NCBI GenBank assembly: GCA_023405135.1
Contig: JAEXYZ010000095.1
Coordinates: 1-39,305 of the forward strand
DNA: 39,305 nt
DNA from: Bacillota bacterium
GTDB lineage: Bacteria > Bacillota > Bacilli > Bacillales_A > Planococcaceae
Reading direction: 5' to 3'
Both the position numbers and the translations under genes were made by a program. Shown here in pieces: positions 16,475 through 24,556 of this stretch (its first letter is position 1; every line of letters starts with the position of its first letter). Under the pieces are notes generated by a model that was not told where the DNA came from, searched no databases, and saw only the letters and a list, made by a program, of their open reading frames with translations.

Positions 16475-17024
16475 ATATAAATTAAACGAAAATGGCCTAA
16501 CTTTAATCGAATTACTCGTAGTAATTACTTTAATGTCAATTATCTCCATTTCTACTATCTCACTCATCGTTCAAAGTAATGAAACTGCAGGTCGTGTACA
16601 AATCGAAAGTAATTTTCGAGATGAAGCAGATTTGATTATAAGTCAATTAATAAAAACACTATACGAAACAAAACAATCACATATTATCGAAAATAAAACA
16701 GATGCTAACAATAGCTTTTTAAATATTACGACCTCCCCTTCTCAATGTAAAAAAGGAGAAAACGGTGCCTTTATACTTGACACTGCTTGCATGGGAACAT
16801 TACAGCCAGTCGGTTTTAAAACTATAAACGGGCAAACAAAATTATATATTAAAAATGAAGTTTATGAAGTTACAAACAAAAACATTTCAATATTAAAAGA
16901 ATCTCGGATTAATGGCGACCCAAAAACTCAAAATTATTATGAGATTGTATTAAAACTTGAATATGTAAGTAATCGTGGAATTTCAAAACAAATGGAATTC
17001 CGTAATATTATACGACCTTTCTAA
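16458..17024 (+). CDS. Minor pilin, PilW/GspJ-like (cassette 3)
   Basis: 188 aa from the ATG at 16458 (MFRLNKYKLNENG|LTLIELLVVITLMSIISIS, Glu5). An in-frame ATG at 16428 is possible, but neither start has a strong ribosome site; translation is probably coupled to the overlapping V gene. The helix continues through ADLIISQLIKTLYETKQSHI; the C-terminal domain has a Cys pair (SQCKKG, TACMG). Confidence 0.83.
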   Translation: MFRLNKYKLNENGLTLIELLVVITLMSIISISTISLIVQSNETAGRVQIESNFRDEADLIISQLIKTLYETKQSHIIENKTDANNSFLNITTSPSQCKKGENGAFILDTACMGTLQPVGFKTINGQTKLYIKNEVYEVTNKNISILKESRINGDPKTQNYYEIVLKLEYVSNRGISKQMEFRNIIRPF

Positions 17025-17047
17025 AAAACAACGGAGGAGTATTAGCC

Positions 17048-18823
17048 ATGAAACAACTAATCAAAAGTGAAAAAGGATACACCCTCTTACTTGCGGTTGT
17101 TGTCGTACTCATCTTCTCCATTTTAGGCTTAAGTTTAATTACACTGACGACAAATGGCCTTTTAAGAAACGAAACGCGCGAGGAAGGAGTTCAATCAAAA
17201 GATTTAGCTGATAAAGGGATTGACTATTTAGTTGAAAGTATTCAAGCACAATTACAAAGTTATATTAATACAAGCAATATTGGAAAAGCTGAATTTAAAA
17301 AAATGTTAATGGATACGTTAACATTATCTAACTTAAGTTGTTCTACTGGTGGTGTTGTCATTCCAGGCGATATAGGAGAAACAAGGGTCTGTATCGATGG
17401 CAATCACATTGAAGATGTCTATGTTGAAAAAGACGATGGTACAAAGGAACTACAAGAACTTAAAAAGAAGATACGAATTGTTAGTACCGGCTTTGTTGAT
17501 GGTAAAGAAAACGTCACGACTGCAGAAATAATTGTTGGAACGGATGCCATTCCAGACCAATTGCGATATGCCCTTTCAACAAATAATGGAGGCAATCTAT
17601 ATCTTCATGGTGGAGTTGAAATCAATGGTGATATTAAAACCGATGGAAATTTAATCATCTCAGAATACGCAACATGGTTAAGTGGTAATACAGCTATTTG
17701 GCAGCCAAGTGTATCCGCAAAATTATCAGCAGGACCTGGAAGTGCTACACCTAAAATTATTTTTAGTAAGGAAAATAATGCGGTATATAAGTTAAAAGAA
17801 TATAAATATTATGAAGAACATATTGCAGGAACTAAACTTGAAACGACAAGTCGTTATACAAAATTCAATCCAACAACGATAACTGGTAAAGAAGAAATAT
17901 CAAATTTATTTTTTAACAGTTCACCGATTAGCGTTATAACCAAACCTTCAATCCCACAAGATACTGTTGAAATAACAAATAAAATTACCGAAAGATATAA
18001 CTTACCAACGAATAAAGCGAACTATACGACTAATTTAAATATTGATGTCACTACCCATCCAACAAGAAATTACAACAAAAAAGACGTTGTTTTCGTAAGT
18101 GATACTGCTACACAAAGAGTTCAAGAAACATATACGTATATGGAGTCTGTTTGTTTAAAATATGGTTGGGTTTGGAATTGGATTATTCCAAGCTATGAAT
18201 GTATCCAATGGGGCGAAGTTGAAAAAACTGGAACAAGATTGGTAGACAAAAATTCCTATAAATTAGGGAACATGACAATCAATGGAGGAAGCAATAAAAA
18301 AGATATAACACTTAGAGGGACATATTTTGTATATGGTGACTTAACAATAGTAAACGCAAATTTAAAGGCAGATGCAATTATGTATGTACAAGGGAAAGTT
18401 GACATTTCTGAAAGTACTATTCAAGGAGTAGATCAAGATAGTACATTAATTATTTTCTCCAATGGCAATATTGATATATATAACATGTCTGTAAATAGCA
18501 GTAAGGAAGGGGCAACTAAAATAAAGGGCTTTTTCTACACTAAACAGGATATGATTATGTATGGAGTTGGCTCGAATATTAATTTAACTGGTGGTATTTC
18601 AGCACGCCGATTAATTTTAACAGCAGTACGCGGTGATACAAAAAATGGTTATCTTAGTGCAAAAACTCAAGGAGAAATACGAAATAGTGTTGCAACCCAA
18701 TATTCGCGTTTAAAAATTCTATATGATGAAGACTTAATTACATCCTACACTGCGTTTAATCGTGATGAAGAGGAAGAATATATTAAATCAATAAACGAAC
18801 CAGAAATTGTAGATCGTAAATAA
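17048..18823 (+). CDS. Large minor pilin, PilX/GspK-like with Trp-rich Cys loop (cassette 3)
   Basis: 591 aa. N terminus SEKG|YTLLLAVVVVLIFSILGLSLI without Glu5. A beta-rich body includes GGNLYLHGGVEINGDIKTDGNLII (around 180) and a C-terminal set of strands (TLIIFSNGNIDIYNM, KIKGFFYTKQDMIMYG). Between them C369 and C385 flank a loop with W374, W376, W378, and W388 just after. This surface-exposed aromatic loop is absent from the two paralogs. CGGAGGAG precedes the ATG. Inferred to be a pilus-tip protein; what it binds, if anything, cannot be read from the sequence. Confidence 0.82.
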   Translation: MKQLIKSEKGYTLLLAVVVVLIFSILGLSLITLTTNGLLRNETREEGVQSKDLADKGIDYLVESIQAQLQSYINTSNIGKAEFKKMLMDTLTLSNLSCSTGGVVIPGDIGETRVCIDGNHIEDVYVEKDDGTKELQELKKKIRIVSTGFVDGKENVTTAEIIVGTDAIPDQLRYALSTNNGGNLYLHGGVEINGDIKTDGNLIISEYATWLSGNTAIWQPSVSAKLSAGPGSATPKIIFSKENNAVYKLKEYKYYEEHIAGTKLETTSRYTKFNPTTITGKEEISNLFFNSSPISVITKPSIPQDTVEITNKITERYNLPTNKANYTTNLNIDVTTHPTRNYNKKDVVFVSDTATQRVQETYTYMESVCLKYGWVWNWIIPSYECIQWGEVEKTGTRLVDKNSYKLGNMTINGGSNKKDITLRGTYFVYGDLTIVNANLKADAIMYVQGKVDISESTIQGVDQDSTLIIFSNGNIDIYNMSVNSSKEGATKIKGFFYTKQDMIMYGVGSNINLTGGISARRLILTAVRGDTKNGYLSAKTQGEIRNSVATQYSRLKILYDEDLITSYTAFNRDEEEEYIKSINEPEIVDRK

Positions 18824-18981
18824 AGAATTCTTTTGGACAACCATCATTCAATTATATTTCACTTAAAAAATTCATGTAATATTCCGAATTACCCCTTTGT
18901 AGTGGATAGAAATTTAAATTTATATAGCGTACAGTAGTAATTGAAAATATTAGGATCAATTACTTAAAGAAGGTGTACTGC

Positions 18982-19428
18982 ATGCATAACATAAGCAACT
19001 TCAATCAGTCAGGAAAATCAACAATCAAGATTATCGCCATCACAGTTATGATACTCATTTTAATAGGCGGAGCTTTAACGATTTATAACGATTTTACAGA
19101 TAAAAATGTCAGCTTTTCAGAAGAAGAAGTAACAGCTGCAACTGAAATCGCTCAGGAAGAGTTAAACCAAGCATTTACTGTCACAAAAAACTACACATTT
19201 GATCAGCGTATTGAAGGCATTGAGTCGATCGGTTATGGTGAACCAGAAATCGAAAAATCTACAATGACTTTTGAAAAGCATAGTGATGCCGATGTGTATA
19301 TTTTATTAAAGCTACAACCACATGAAAGTTATGAAAATTTATCTCGTGTACTAATCCAAATATTTGATAAAAAGAATGGAGCATTAATTACAGAACTTGA
19401 TAATGTGTTAACGTGGAAAGAAAGTTAA
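18982..19428 (+). CDS. PilV paralog with degenerate prepilin cleavage site
   Basis: 148 aa from the ATG at 18982 (AAGAAGG eight bases upstream; a GTG at 18973 overlaps that site). The N terminus NQSG-KSTIKIIAITVMILIL aligns with PilV homologs, but position 1 is Lys instead of Phe and Glu5 is lost, so cleavage and polymerisation are doubtful. The rest still matches the family: TEIAQEELNQAF and the end LSRVLIQIFDKKNG...NVLTW parallel the copies at 10283 and 13168. It forms its own unit after cassette 3, with a terminator behind. It may be a membrane-anchored decoy or chaperone, or a decaying copy. Confidence 0.75.
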   Translation: MHNISNFNQSGKSTIKIIAITVMILILIGGALTIYNDFTDKNVSFSEEEVTAATEIAQEELNQAFTVTKNYTFDQRIEGIESIGYGEPEIEKSTMTFEKHSDADVYILLKLQPHESYENLSRVLIQIFDKKNGALITELDNVLTWKES

Positions 19429-19435
19429 ATTTTCG

Positions 19436-19468
19436 AAACCATTTCTCTTTTATAGGGTGAAATGGTTT
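19436..19468 (+). terminator. Terminator after the fourth PilV-like gene
   Basis: Perfect 10-bp stem AAACCATTTC / GAAATGGTTT with a 13-nt loop, followed by TTATTT. Confidence 0.8.
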
Positions 19469-19488
19469 TTATTTATACATTAATAAAA

Positions 19489-19514
19489 AAAGGATTTCAA
19501 AATCGAAACCCTTT
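19489..19514 (-). terminator. Terminator of the small membrane protein gene
   Basis: On the minus strand AAAGGGTTTC / GAAATCCTTT (one G-U pair), 6-nt loop, then a T-run. It sits just after the stop codon at 19517. Confidence 0.8.
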
Positions 19515-19516
19515 TG

Positions 19517-19810
19517 TTATTTTGTATCCCCTAATCCCATTAACCATTTACGTAATTTTTCTTTAGGATAATAAATATTATCGTTAATTTTAATATGTGG
19601 TATTTCCGGATGTTCTTGAATTAAATTTTTTGCATCTTCTTTTGATATGCCCATAAAATAATGTATGTCCTTTTCTTTAATTAGCTCATGTGTATCATCT
19701 TCACTTAAACCTTCCATTAACGCTTTGTAATTTGTTGGATTTTTAAAATTCTTTAATCCTTCACCAATAAAATAACCTGCTAAGGCAATCCCTATGCCAA
19801 TCCATACCAT
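19517..19810 (-). CDS. Small membrane-anchored protein with putative helix-turn-helix-like C terminus
   Basis: 97 aa from the ATG at 19810, which has AAGGTG seven bases upstream; a GTG at 19819 overlaps the ribosome site and is less likely. One membrane segment (MVWIGIGIALAGYFIGEGL) is followed by an acidic helical region and a C terminus (HIKINDNIYYPKEKLRKWLMGLG) reminiscent of excisionase/MerR-like DNA-recognition folds. I do not recognise the gene. It lies alone between glnA and the minor pilin region, with its own terminator. Function unknown. Confidence 0.7.
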   Translation of the reverse strand: MVWIGIGIALAGYFIGEGLKNFKNPTNYKALMEGLSEDDTHELIKEKDIHYFMGISKEDAKNLIQEHPEIPHIKINDNIYYPKEKLRKWLMGLGDTK

Positions 19811-19878
19811 TTCTTTCACCTTCCTATACCAATATATACATATTTAACTGGCAAAAGGTTTCAATTTTTTACAAAAAA

Positions 19879-19906
19879 ATGCCCCAAAAGAAAACTTTCG
19901 GGACAT
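19879..19906 (-). terminator. Terminator of glnRA
   Basis: Minus-strand 12-bp stem ATGTCCCGAAAG / CTTTTGGGGCAT (two G-U pairs) with a 4-nt loop, followed by seven T. Confidence 0.9.
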
Positions 19907-19937
19907 CTCCAAATTGCATTAAATTTTCAGAATTGTT

Positions 19938-19952
19938 TGTGTACCTGGTACA
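19938..19952. repeat. Short perfect inverted repeat next to the glnA stop
   Basis: GTGTACC-T-GGTACAC, two bases after the end of glnA. With a 1-nt spacer it is better read as a protein-binding palindrome or a dispersed-repeat fragment than as an RNA hairpin. Confidence 0.5.
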
Positions 19953-19954
19953 CA

Positions 19955-21289
19955 TTAGTACGTTTTTAAGTACTGTTCACGTTCCCAAGGATGTACTGTT
20001 GTACGGAACATTTCGAATTCGATTTCTTTAGCTTCCTTGAAGTTTGCATAGATGTGGTCACCTAATGCACGTTTAACTACTTCATCATTTTCAAGTGCAA
20101 TAAGTGCATCGTCTAGTGAAGCTGGTAGATTATCGATACCATTTGCTTTGCGTTCTTCCTCACTCATGATGTAAATATTACGGTTGATTGCTGCAGGAGG
20201 CGTCATTTTATTACGAATACCTTCTAAACCAGATTCTAAAATCGCTGCTAATGCTAAATAAGGATTTGCAGATGGGTCTACTGAACGCACTTCAATACGT
20301 GTAGAAACTCCACGAGAAGCTGGTACACGAATTAATGGTGAACGGTTTTGAGCTGACCAAGCAACGTAGCATGGCGCTTCATAACCAGGCACTAAACGTT
20401 TATATGAGTTTACAGTTGGGTTTGTTACCGCTGTAAATCCTTGAACGTGAGCTAGTACACCAGCCATGAATTGCATTGCTGTTTCAGATAATCCGATTTC
20501 AGCTTTTTGATCATAGAATGCATTTTCTTTACCTCTAAATAAAGAAACGTTACAGTGCATTCCTGAACCCGCTTCTCCAAATAATGGTTTTGGCATAAAT
20601 GTTGCATGTAATCCATGTTTACGAGCGATTGTTTTTACAACAAGCTTGAACGTTTGAATATTGTCACATGCTTCTACAACGTTTGCATATTTGAAGTCAA
20701 TTTCATGTTGACCAGGTGCTACTTCATGGTGAGAAGCTTCAATTTCAAAGCCCATTTCTTCAAGCTCTAATACGATATCACGACGACAGTTTTCACCAAG
20801 ATCTGTTGGTGCTAAGTCGAAGTAACCACCGTGATCGTTCACTTCTAAAGTTGGTTCACCTTTTGCATCTAATTTAAATAAGAAAAATTCTGGCTCTGGT
20901 CCTAAATTAAAATGAGTAAAGCCTAGTTCTTCCATACCTTTTAGAACGCGTTTTAAGTTGTTACGAGGGTCACCTGCGAACGGTTCACCATCTGCAGTAT
21001 AAATATCACAAATAAAACGTGCTACTTTACCATTTTCAGTAGTCCATGGGAATACCATGAAAGTATCAAGATCAGGATATAAGTACATATCAGATTCTTC
21101 AATACGAACAAAACCTTCAATAGAAGAACCGTCAAACATCATTTTATTGTCTAATGCTTTATCTAATTGACTTACTGGAATTTCTACGTTTTTGATTGTT
21201 CCTAAAATGTCTGTAAATTGTAATCGAATGTATTTTACTTCTTTCTCTTCTACAAGACGTTTAATGTCTTCTTTTGTGTATTTCCCCAC
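19955..21289 (-). CDS. glnA: Glutamine synthetase, type I
   Basis: 444 aa from the GTG at 21289, identical in length to B. subtilis GlnA and aligning with its MAKYTREDI start; a GTG at 21301 would add four residues but abuts the AGGAG site. It makes glutamine from glutamate, ammonia and ATP in the cytoplasm as a dodecamer. Signatures: FTDILGTIKNVEIPVSQL, MMFDGSSIEGF, catalytic region GPEPEFFLF, FMPKPLFGEAGSGMH, NRSPLIRVPASRG. It has no adenylylation-site insertion (GSI-alpha type). Cotranscribed with glnR 50 bases upstream. The feedback-inhibited enzyme normally controls GlnR and TnrA. Confidence 0.98.
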   Translation of the reverse strand: MGKYTKEDIKRLVEEKEVKYIRLQFTDILGTIKNVEIPVSQLDKALDNKMMFDGSSIEGFVRIEESDMYLYPDLDTFMVFPWTTENGKVARFICDIYTADGEPFAGDPRNNLKRVLKGMEELGFTHFNLGPEPEFFLFKLDAKGEPTLEVNDHGGYFDLAPTDLGENCRRDIVLELEEMGFEIEASHHEVAPGQHEIDFKYANVVEACDNIQTFKLVVKTIARKHGLHATFMPKPLFGEAGSGMHCNVSLFRGKENAFYDQKAEIGLSETAMQFMAGVLAHVQGFTAVTNPTVNSYKRLVPGYEAPCYVAWSAQNRSPLIRVPASRGVSTRIEVRSVDPSANPYLALAAILESGLEGIRNKMTPPAAINRNIYIMSEEERKANGIDNLPASLDDALIALENDEVVKRALGDHIYANFKEAKEIEFEMFRTTVHPWEREQYLKTY

Positions 21290-21341
21290 AGCATTCCACA
21301 CTCCTACTCACCTAGCTATAAATATTTATAATTCACGCGGA

Positions 21342-21743
21342 TCATTGATAAAATCGCGATAAATCCCCTTGTCGTAAAGAAGGCCGATTATGGCGACCTG
21401 CATTTCGCATTTCTTCACGTAAAATTCGACGTAATTCCGAATCAGAAATGTCTTCTTTTGCTTTAGCAGCTTGAACTGCCGGATTATTTTTCATATCAAA
21501 TACTTTTTTAATACCTGCCATGTTTACGCCTTGTTCAAGCATATCTTTAATATCAAGAAGAGTATCTACATCATTTAGCGAAAACATTCTTCGATTCCCT
21601 TCAGTACGGTGTGGCTGAATTAAATCGTGTTCTTCGTAATAGCGAATTTGGCGCGCTGAAAGTTCTGTTAATTGCATAACAGTACCTATTGGTAAAAGCG
21701 GCATTGATCTTCTTAATTCACTAGATCTTCTTTCACTACCCAT
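21342..21743 (-). CDS. glnR: MerR-family nitrogen regulator GlnR
   Basis: 133 aa (B. subtilis 135). N-terminal MerR winged helix: MPLLPIGTVMQLTELSARQIRYYEEHDLIQPHRTEGNRRMF as one continuous segment (about residues 14-54), then the dimerisation helix and a C-terminal tail (EEMRNAGRHNRPSLRQGDLSRF) that in GlnR senses glutamine synthetase and autoinhibits. It represses glnRA and other nitrogen genes under nitrogen excess. GGGAGGTGA precedes the ATG. A GlnR-type box lies just above its promoter, indicating autoregulation. Confidence 0.97.
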   Translation of the reverse strand: MGSERRSSELRRSMPLLPIGTVMQLTELSARQIRYYEEHDLIQPHRTEGNRRMFSLNDVDTLLDIKDMLEQGVNMAGIKKVFDMKNNPAVQAAKAKEDISDSELRRILREEMRNAGRHNRPSLRQGDLSRFYQ

Positions 21744-21765
21744 TTAATTCACCTCCCTTTCAACC

Positions 21766-21794
21766 ATCATACTCTCGACGATATATATTGTCAA
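21766..21794 (-). promoter_or_regulatory. SigA promoter of glnRA
   Basis: On the minus strand a perfect TTGACA (21794-21789), 17-base spacer, and TATGAT (21771-21766), about 22 bases before the glnR ATG. Confidence 0.85.
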
Positions 21795-21799
21795 TCTCA

Positions 21800-21816
21800 C
21801 GTAAGAAAAACTAACA
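21800..21816 (-). promoter_or_regulatory. GlnR/TnrA-type operator
   Basis: Minus strand TGTTAGTTTTTCTTACG matches the consensus TGTNAN7TNACA at nine of ten fixed or near-fixed positions (last A is G). It lies directly upstream of the -35 element, as the first operator does in B. subtilis glnRA. A second overlapping site is not obvious. Confidence 0.7.
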
Positions 21817-21932
21817 TAAAAGTATAGTAAATAATTGCACTATTTACAAAATACAATCAATACTAAGCATTTTATATACACAAAGCGAAAAAATCAACAA
21901 TAACATTTCTTGTTACTTTTCAATAAAAAATG

Positions 21933-21962
21933 AAACTACCCCCTAATAAAGGAGGCAGCTTT
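21933..21962 (-). terminator. Terminator of the BI-1-like gene
   Basis: Minus-strand 12-bp stem AAGCTGCCTCCT / AGGGGGTAGTTT with three G-U pairs and a 5-nt loop, followed by CATTTTTTA. Confidence 0.85.
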
Positions 21963-21972
21963 AGGATAAACA

Positions 21973-22599
21973 TTATTTTTTTATATATTGTGTAAACTCG
22001 CGAATATTTAAAAACATATTTATAAAATTCAAATAAAGACCTAGTGCAATCACTATTACTTCGCTGTCCTTCACAAAATTGTTCCTGATACTGTTTAACT
22101 CATAAACAGTATAAAGAGCAAACAATAGAACAAAGAGAGCGAACAGAATTAAAAAGAACGCACTACTTATTGGAATAAAAATACAAATAAATGCAAATAC
22201 AACAAACACTATAAGGACTATTAATAAATAATACGCAACAGCTGGAATTTCAGATGTAAATTTTAAATCAAGAAGGGCCAGTACTAAAAAAATGATGACG
22301 GTTCCAATAAATACCGAAACGATTAAAGCAGCCCCTAACCATTCGATAAAGAGAATCATCATTAAAAACGCCATCATTCCAAAAAAGAAAGGTATAGAAT
22401 AAAGAATTATATTCGGAAATTTAATAGTTTGTACTAGATATGTACTAGCCAACATAGCAATACCGACAATTGCTAATGCAATGACTATGGAATATGGCAG
22501 CATCATTGCGATCAGTACGCCTAAAACAGTTAATATCCACATAAAAATAAAATGTTTTAAGATGAAGTTGAAGTTCCGATTTCGACTCACATAAGTCAT
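21973..22599 (-). CDS. Bax inhibitor-1 (YccA/BI-1) family membrane protein
   Basis: 208 aa, almost entirely hydrophobic with about seven membrane segments. The last segment, IVIALGLYLNFINMFLNIREF, is the BI-1/YccA signature (ALxLYLDFINLFL), here with Asn instead of the usual Asp. The preceding YELNSIRNN fits the conserved loop before it. BI-1 proteins of bacteria (for example YetJ) are linked to pH-gated calcium leak. GGAG stands six bases before the ATG. It is monocistronic: own terminator, and the 20-bp repeat array fills its upstream region. Family assignment is fairly sure, function is not. Confidence 0.78.
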   Translation of the reverse strand: MTYVSRNRNFNFILKHFIFMWILTVLGVLIAMMLPYSIVIALAIVGIAMLASTYLVQTIKFPNIILYSIPFFFGMMAFLMMILFIEWLGAALIVSVFIGTVIIFLVLALLDLKFTSEIPAVAYYLLIVLIVFVVFAFICIFIPISSAFFLILFALFVLLFALYTVYELNSIRNNFVKDSEVIVIALGLYLNFINMFLNIREFTQYIKK

Positions 22600-22668
22600 A
22601 CATTACTCCAATCTTTTTTATTTATATTTACTATATTTTTATTTTGCTTGTGATATTAATAATTTTTG

Positions 22669-23007
22669 GAGTTATGTGCCCCAACTTGATTTATGTGCAC
22701 CATTCTTGAACTATGTGACCGAATTTGGATTTATCTGCCCGATCCTCGATTTATGTGCCCCATTCTGGATCTATGTGACCCGATCTGGATTTATCCGCCC
22801 GGACCTCGATTTAGTGACCGAATTTGGATTTATCCGCCCGAACCTCGATTTATGTGCCCCATTCTGGATTTATCCGCCCGAACCTTGATTTATGTGCCCG
22901 AATCTGAATCTATGCGCCCCAATCTCGATCTATGTGACCGAATCCGCTTCCTTGTGACCCATTCTGAATCCTATGTGACCGAACCCACTTCCTCGTGACC
23001 CAAATCA
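22669..23007. repeat. Tandem array of about 17 degenerate 20-bp repeats
   Basis: Units follow the consensus GATTTATGTGCCCGAATCTG with variable positions giving GTGCCCC, GTGACCG and CCGCCCG versions. Most are exactly 20 bp; two units have 19 and one 21. The G+C content is clearly higher than the flanks. There are no unique spacers, so it is not a CRISPR array. It lies between the end of the ynbB-like gene and the start of the BI-1-like gene. The last two or three units decay. Confidence 0.95.
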
Positions 23008-23028
23008 AATCCCAACCTTACGAAAATC

Positions 23029-24276
23029 TTATTTCAACTTCTGAACCGCGCTACAAATGGCAAATTTCACATGCTCATATGTTAATCCACCTTGAATATA
23101 TGCAGTAAATGGCGGACGTATTGGACCATCTGCAGTCAACTCGATACTTGAGCCTTGGACAAAAGTTCCCGCTGCCATAATAACGTCATCTTCATACCCA
23201 GGCATGTAAGCGGGCACTGGGGCAAAATGAGCGTTAATTGGAGATGCAGCCTGGATTTCTTGACAAAATGCCACCATTTGCTCAGCTGTTTGGAACGATA
23301 CTGATTGGATTAAATCCGTACGTTCATCTGCGTAATGTGGGTAAGTTGTCATTCCCACTTCTTCAAGCATTGCAGAAGTAAAAATAGCCCCTTTCAAGCT
23401 TTGCGCTACTACATGAGGTGCTAAGAAAAAGCCTTGATAAAAATCAGCAAGTGTATTTAATGATGCACCTGCTTCAGCACCAATGCCTGGCGAAGTCATT
23501 CGGTAGGCACATTTTTCAATTAAATCTGCTCGCCCTGCAATATAGCCACCAATTTTAGCTAAGCCACCACCTGGGTTTTTAATTAATGAACCTGCCATTA
23601 AATCTGCCCCAACCTCTGTTGGCTCCATTGCCTCTACAAATTCTCCATAGCAATTGTCCACAAAAATTACGACATCTGATTTGATTTCACGAATTCTTTT
23701 GCACATTTCTTCAATCGCCTCGACCGTAAAAGAAGGGCGAGTTGCATAACCTTTTGAACGTTGGATGGCAACCATTTTTGTCCGTTCATTGATAGATGCT
23801 CTTACCCCATCCCAATCAATTTCACGATCGTCCTTTAAATCCACATGTTGATAACCAATACCAAAATCCTTTAAAGACCCTGTATCCTTTTCTCCCCCAT
23901 CAACAATTGATTGAAGCGTATCATATGGTTTCCCGGTAATGTATACTAATTCATCGCCAGGTCTTAATACACCAAATAAGCTTAATGTAATGGCGTGTGT
24001 TCCGGAAATAATTTGGCTACGTACAATTGCCGCTTCCGCTCCAAACACTTCTGCATACACTCTTTCTAAATTGTCGCGACCTTCATCGTCATAACCATAC
24101 CCACTTGAAGGATGTAAATGAAAATCGCTTACTTGATGTTTTCGAAAAGCTGCTAATACTTTTTGTTGATTATAAAATGCCATTTCATCTACTTTTTTAT
24201 GAAATAAACTTATTTGTTCTTCCACTTGATTTGCAAGTGCAATCGTTTCTGGTTTCAATGTTGAAATAAATGTCAT
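23029..24276 (-). CDS. ynbB: PLP-dependent methionine gamma-lyase-like / YnbB 'aluminium resistance' family protein
   Basis: 415 aa from the ATG at 24276 (CGGAG five bases upstream; a longer in-frame start at 24312 lacks a site). Fold type I PLP enzyme: substrate loop SSGYGYDDEGRDNLERVYAEVFGAEAAIVR as an internal segment (58-87), cofactor Asp207 in VIFVDNCYGEF, and the Schiff-base lysine K233 in GSLIKNPGGGLAKIGGY. The family is annotated as cystathionine/methionine gamma-lyase-related; its true substrate is unresolved. Location one locus upstream of glnR matches B. subtilis ynbB, though here the BI-1-like gene intervenes. Confidence 0.9.
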   Translation of the reverse strand: MTFISTLKPETIALANQVEEQISLFHKKVDEMAFYNQQKVLAAFRKHQVSDFHLHPSSGYGYDDEGRDNLERVYAEVFGAEAAIVRSQIISGTHAITLSLFGVLRPGDELVYITGKPYDTLQSIVDGGEKDTGSLKDFGIGYQHVDLKDDREIDWDGVRASINERTKMVAIQRSKGYATRPSFTVEAIEEMCKRIREIKSDVVIFVDNCYGEFVEAMEPTEVGADLMAGSLIKNPGGGLAKIGGYIAGRADLIEKCAYRMTSPGIGAEAGASLNTLADFYQGFFLAPHVVAQSLKGAIFTSAMLEEVGMTTYPHYADERTDLIQSVSFQTAEQMVAFCQEIQAASPINAHFAPVPAYMPGYEDDVIMAAGTFVQGSSIELTADGPIRPPFTAYIQGGLTYEHVKFAICSAVQKLK

Positions 24277-24556
24277 GATAATTGCTCCGTTCTTTATGAA
24301 TTCCTCTATCATCTTACCAATTCTTCATTTCTTTTCAACTATTTTAGATAATCCAAGCATTTTTATACTTACTCAAATCAATTACTTCCAAACGTTTATG
24401 CATCTGGACTTCTGTCTCATGAAACATAAATTCACTCCACTACGAAATGCATGACTCGGCTTTATCTATGTTCTGCGGGAAAACAATAAAATAACTCTTT
24501 ACGAACATCTTACAAACTGCTATTCTCAAAATTGCATGGAGTAAGGGGGATGTTTT

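Noticed and set aside
21740..21972. T-box or other riboswitch before glnRA
   Set aside because: The leader is only about 22 bases from the -10 to the start codon and no conserved T-box or structured aptamer was seen.
22676..22998. Two overlapping open frames with repeated IYVTE/FGFIR-like peptides
   Set aside because: They read through the 20-bp tandem array, which stays open in more than one frame. No ribosome binding site precedes them and the 20-base period shifts the frame each unit.
22669..23007. CRISPR array
   Set aside because: Units are contiguous 20-mers without unique spacers, and no cas gene is nearby.
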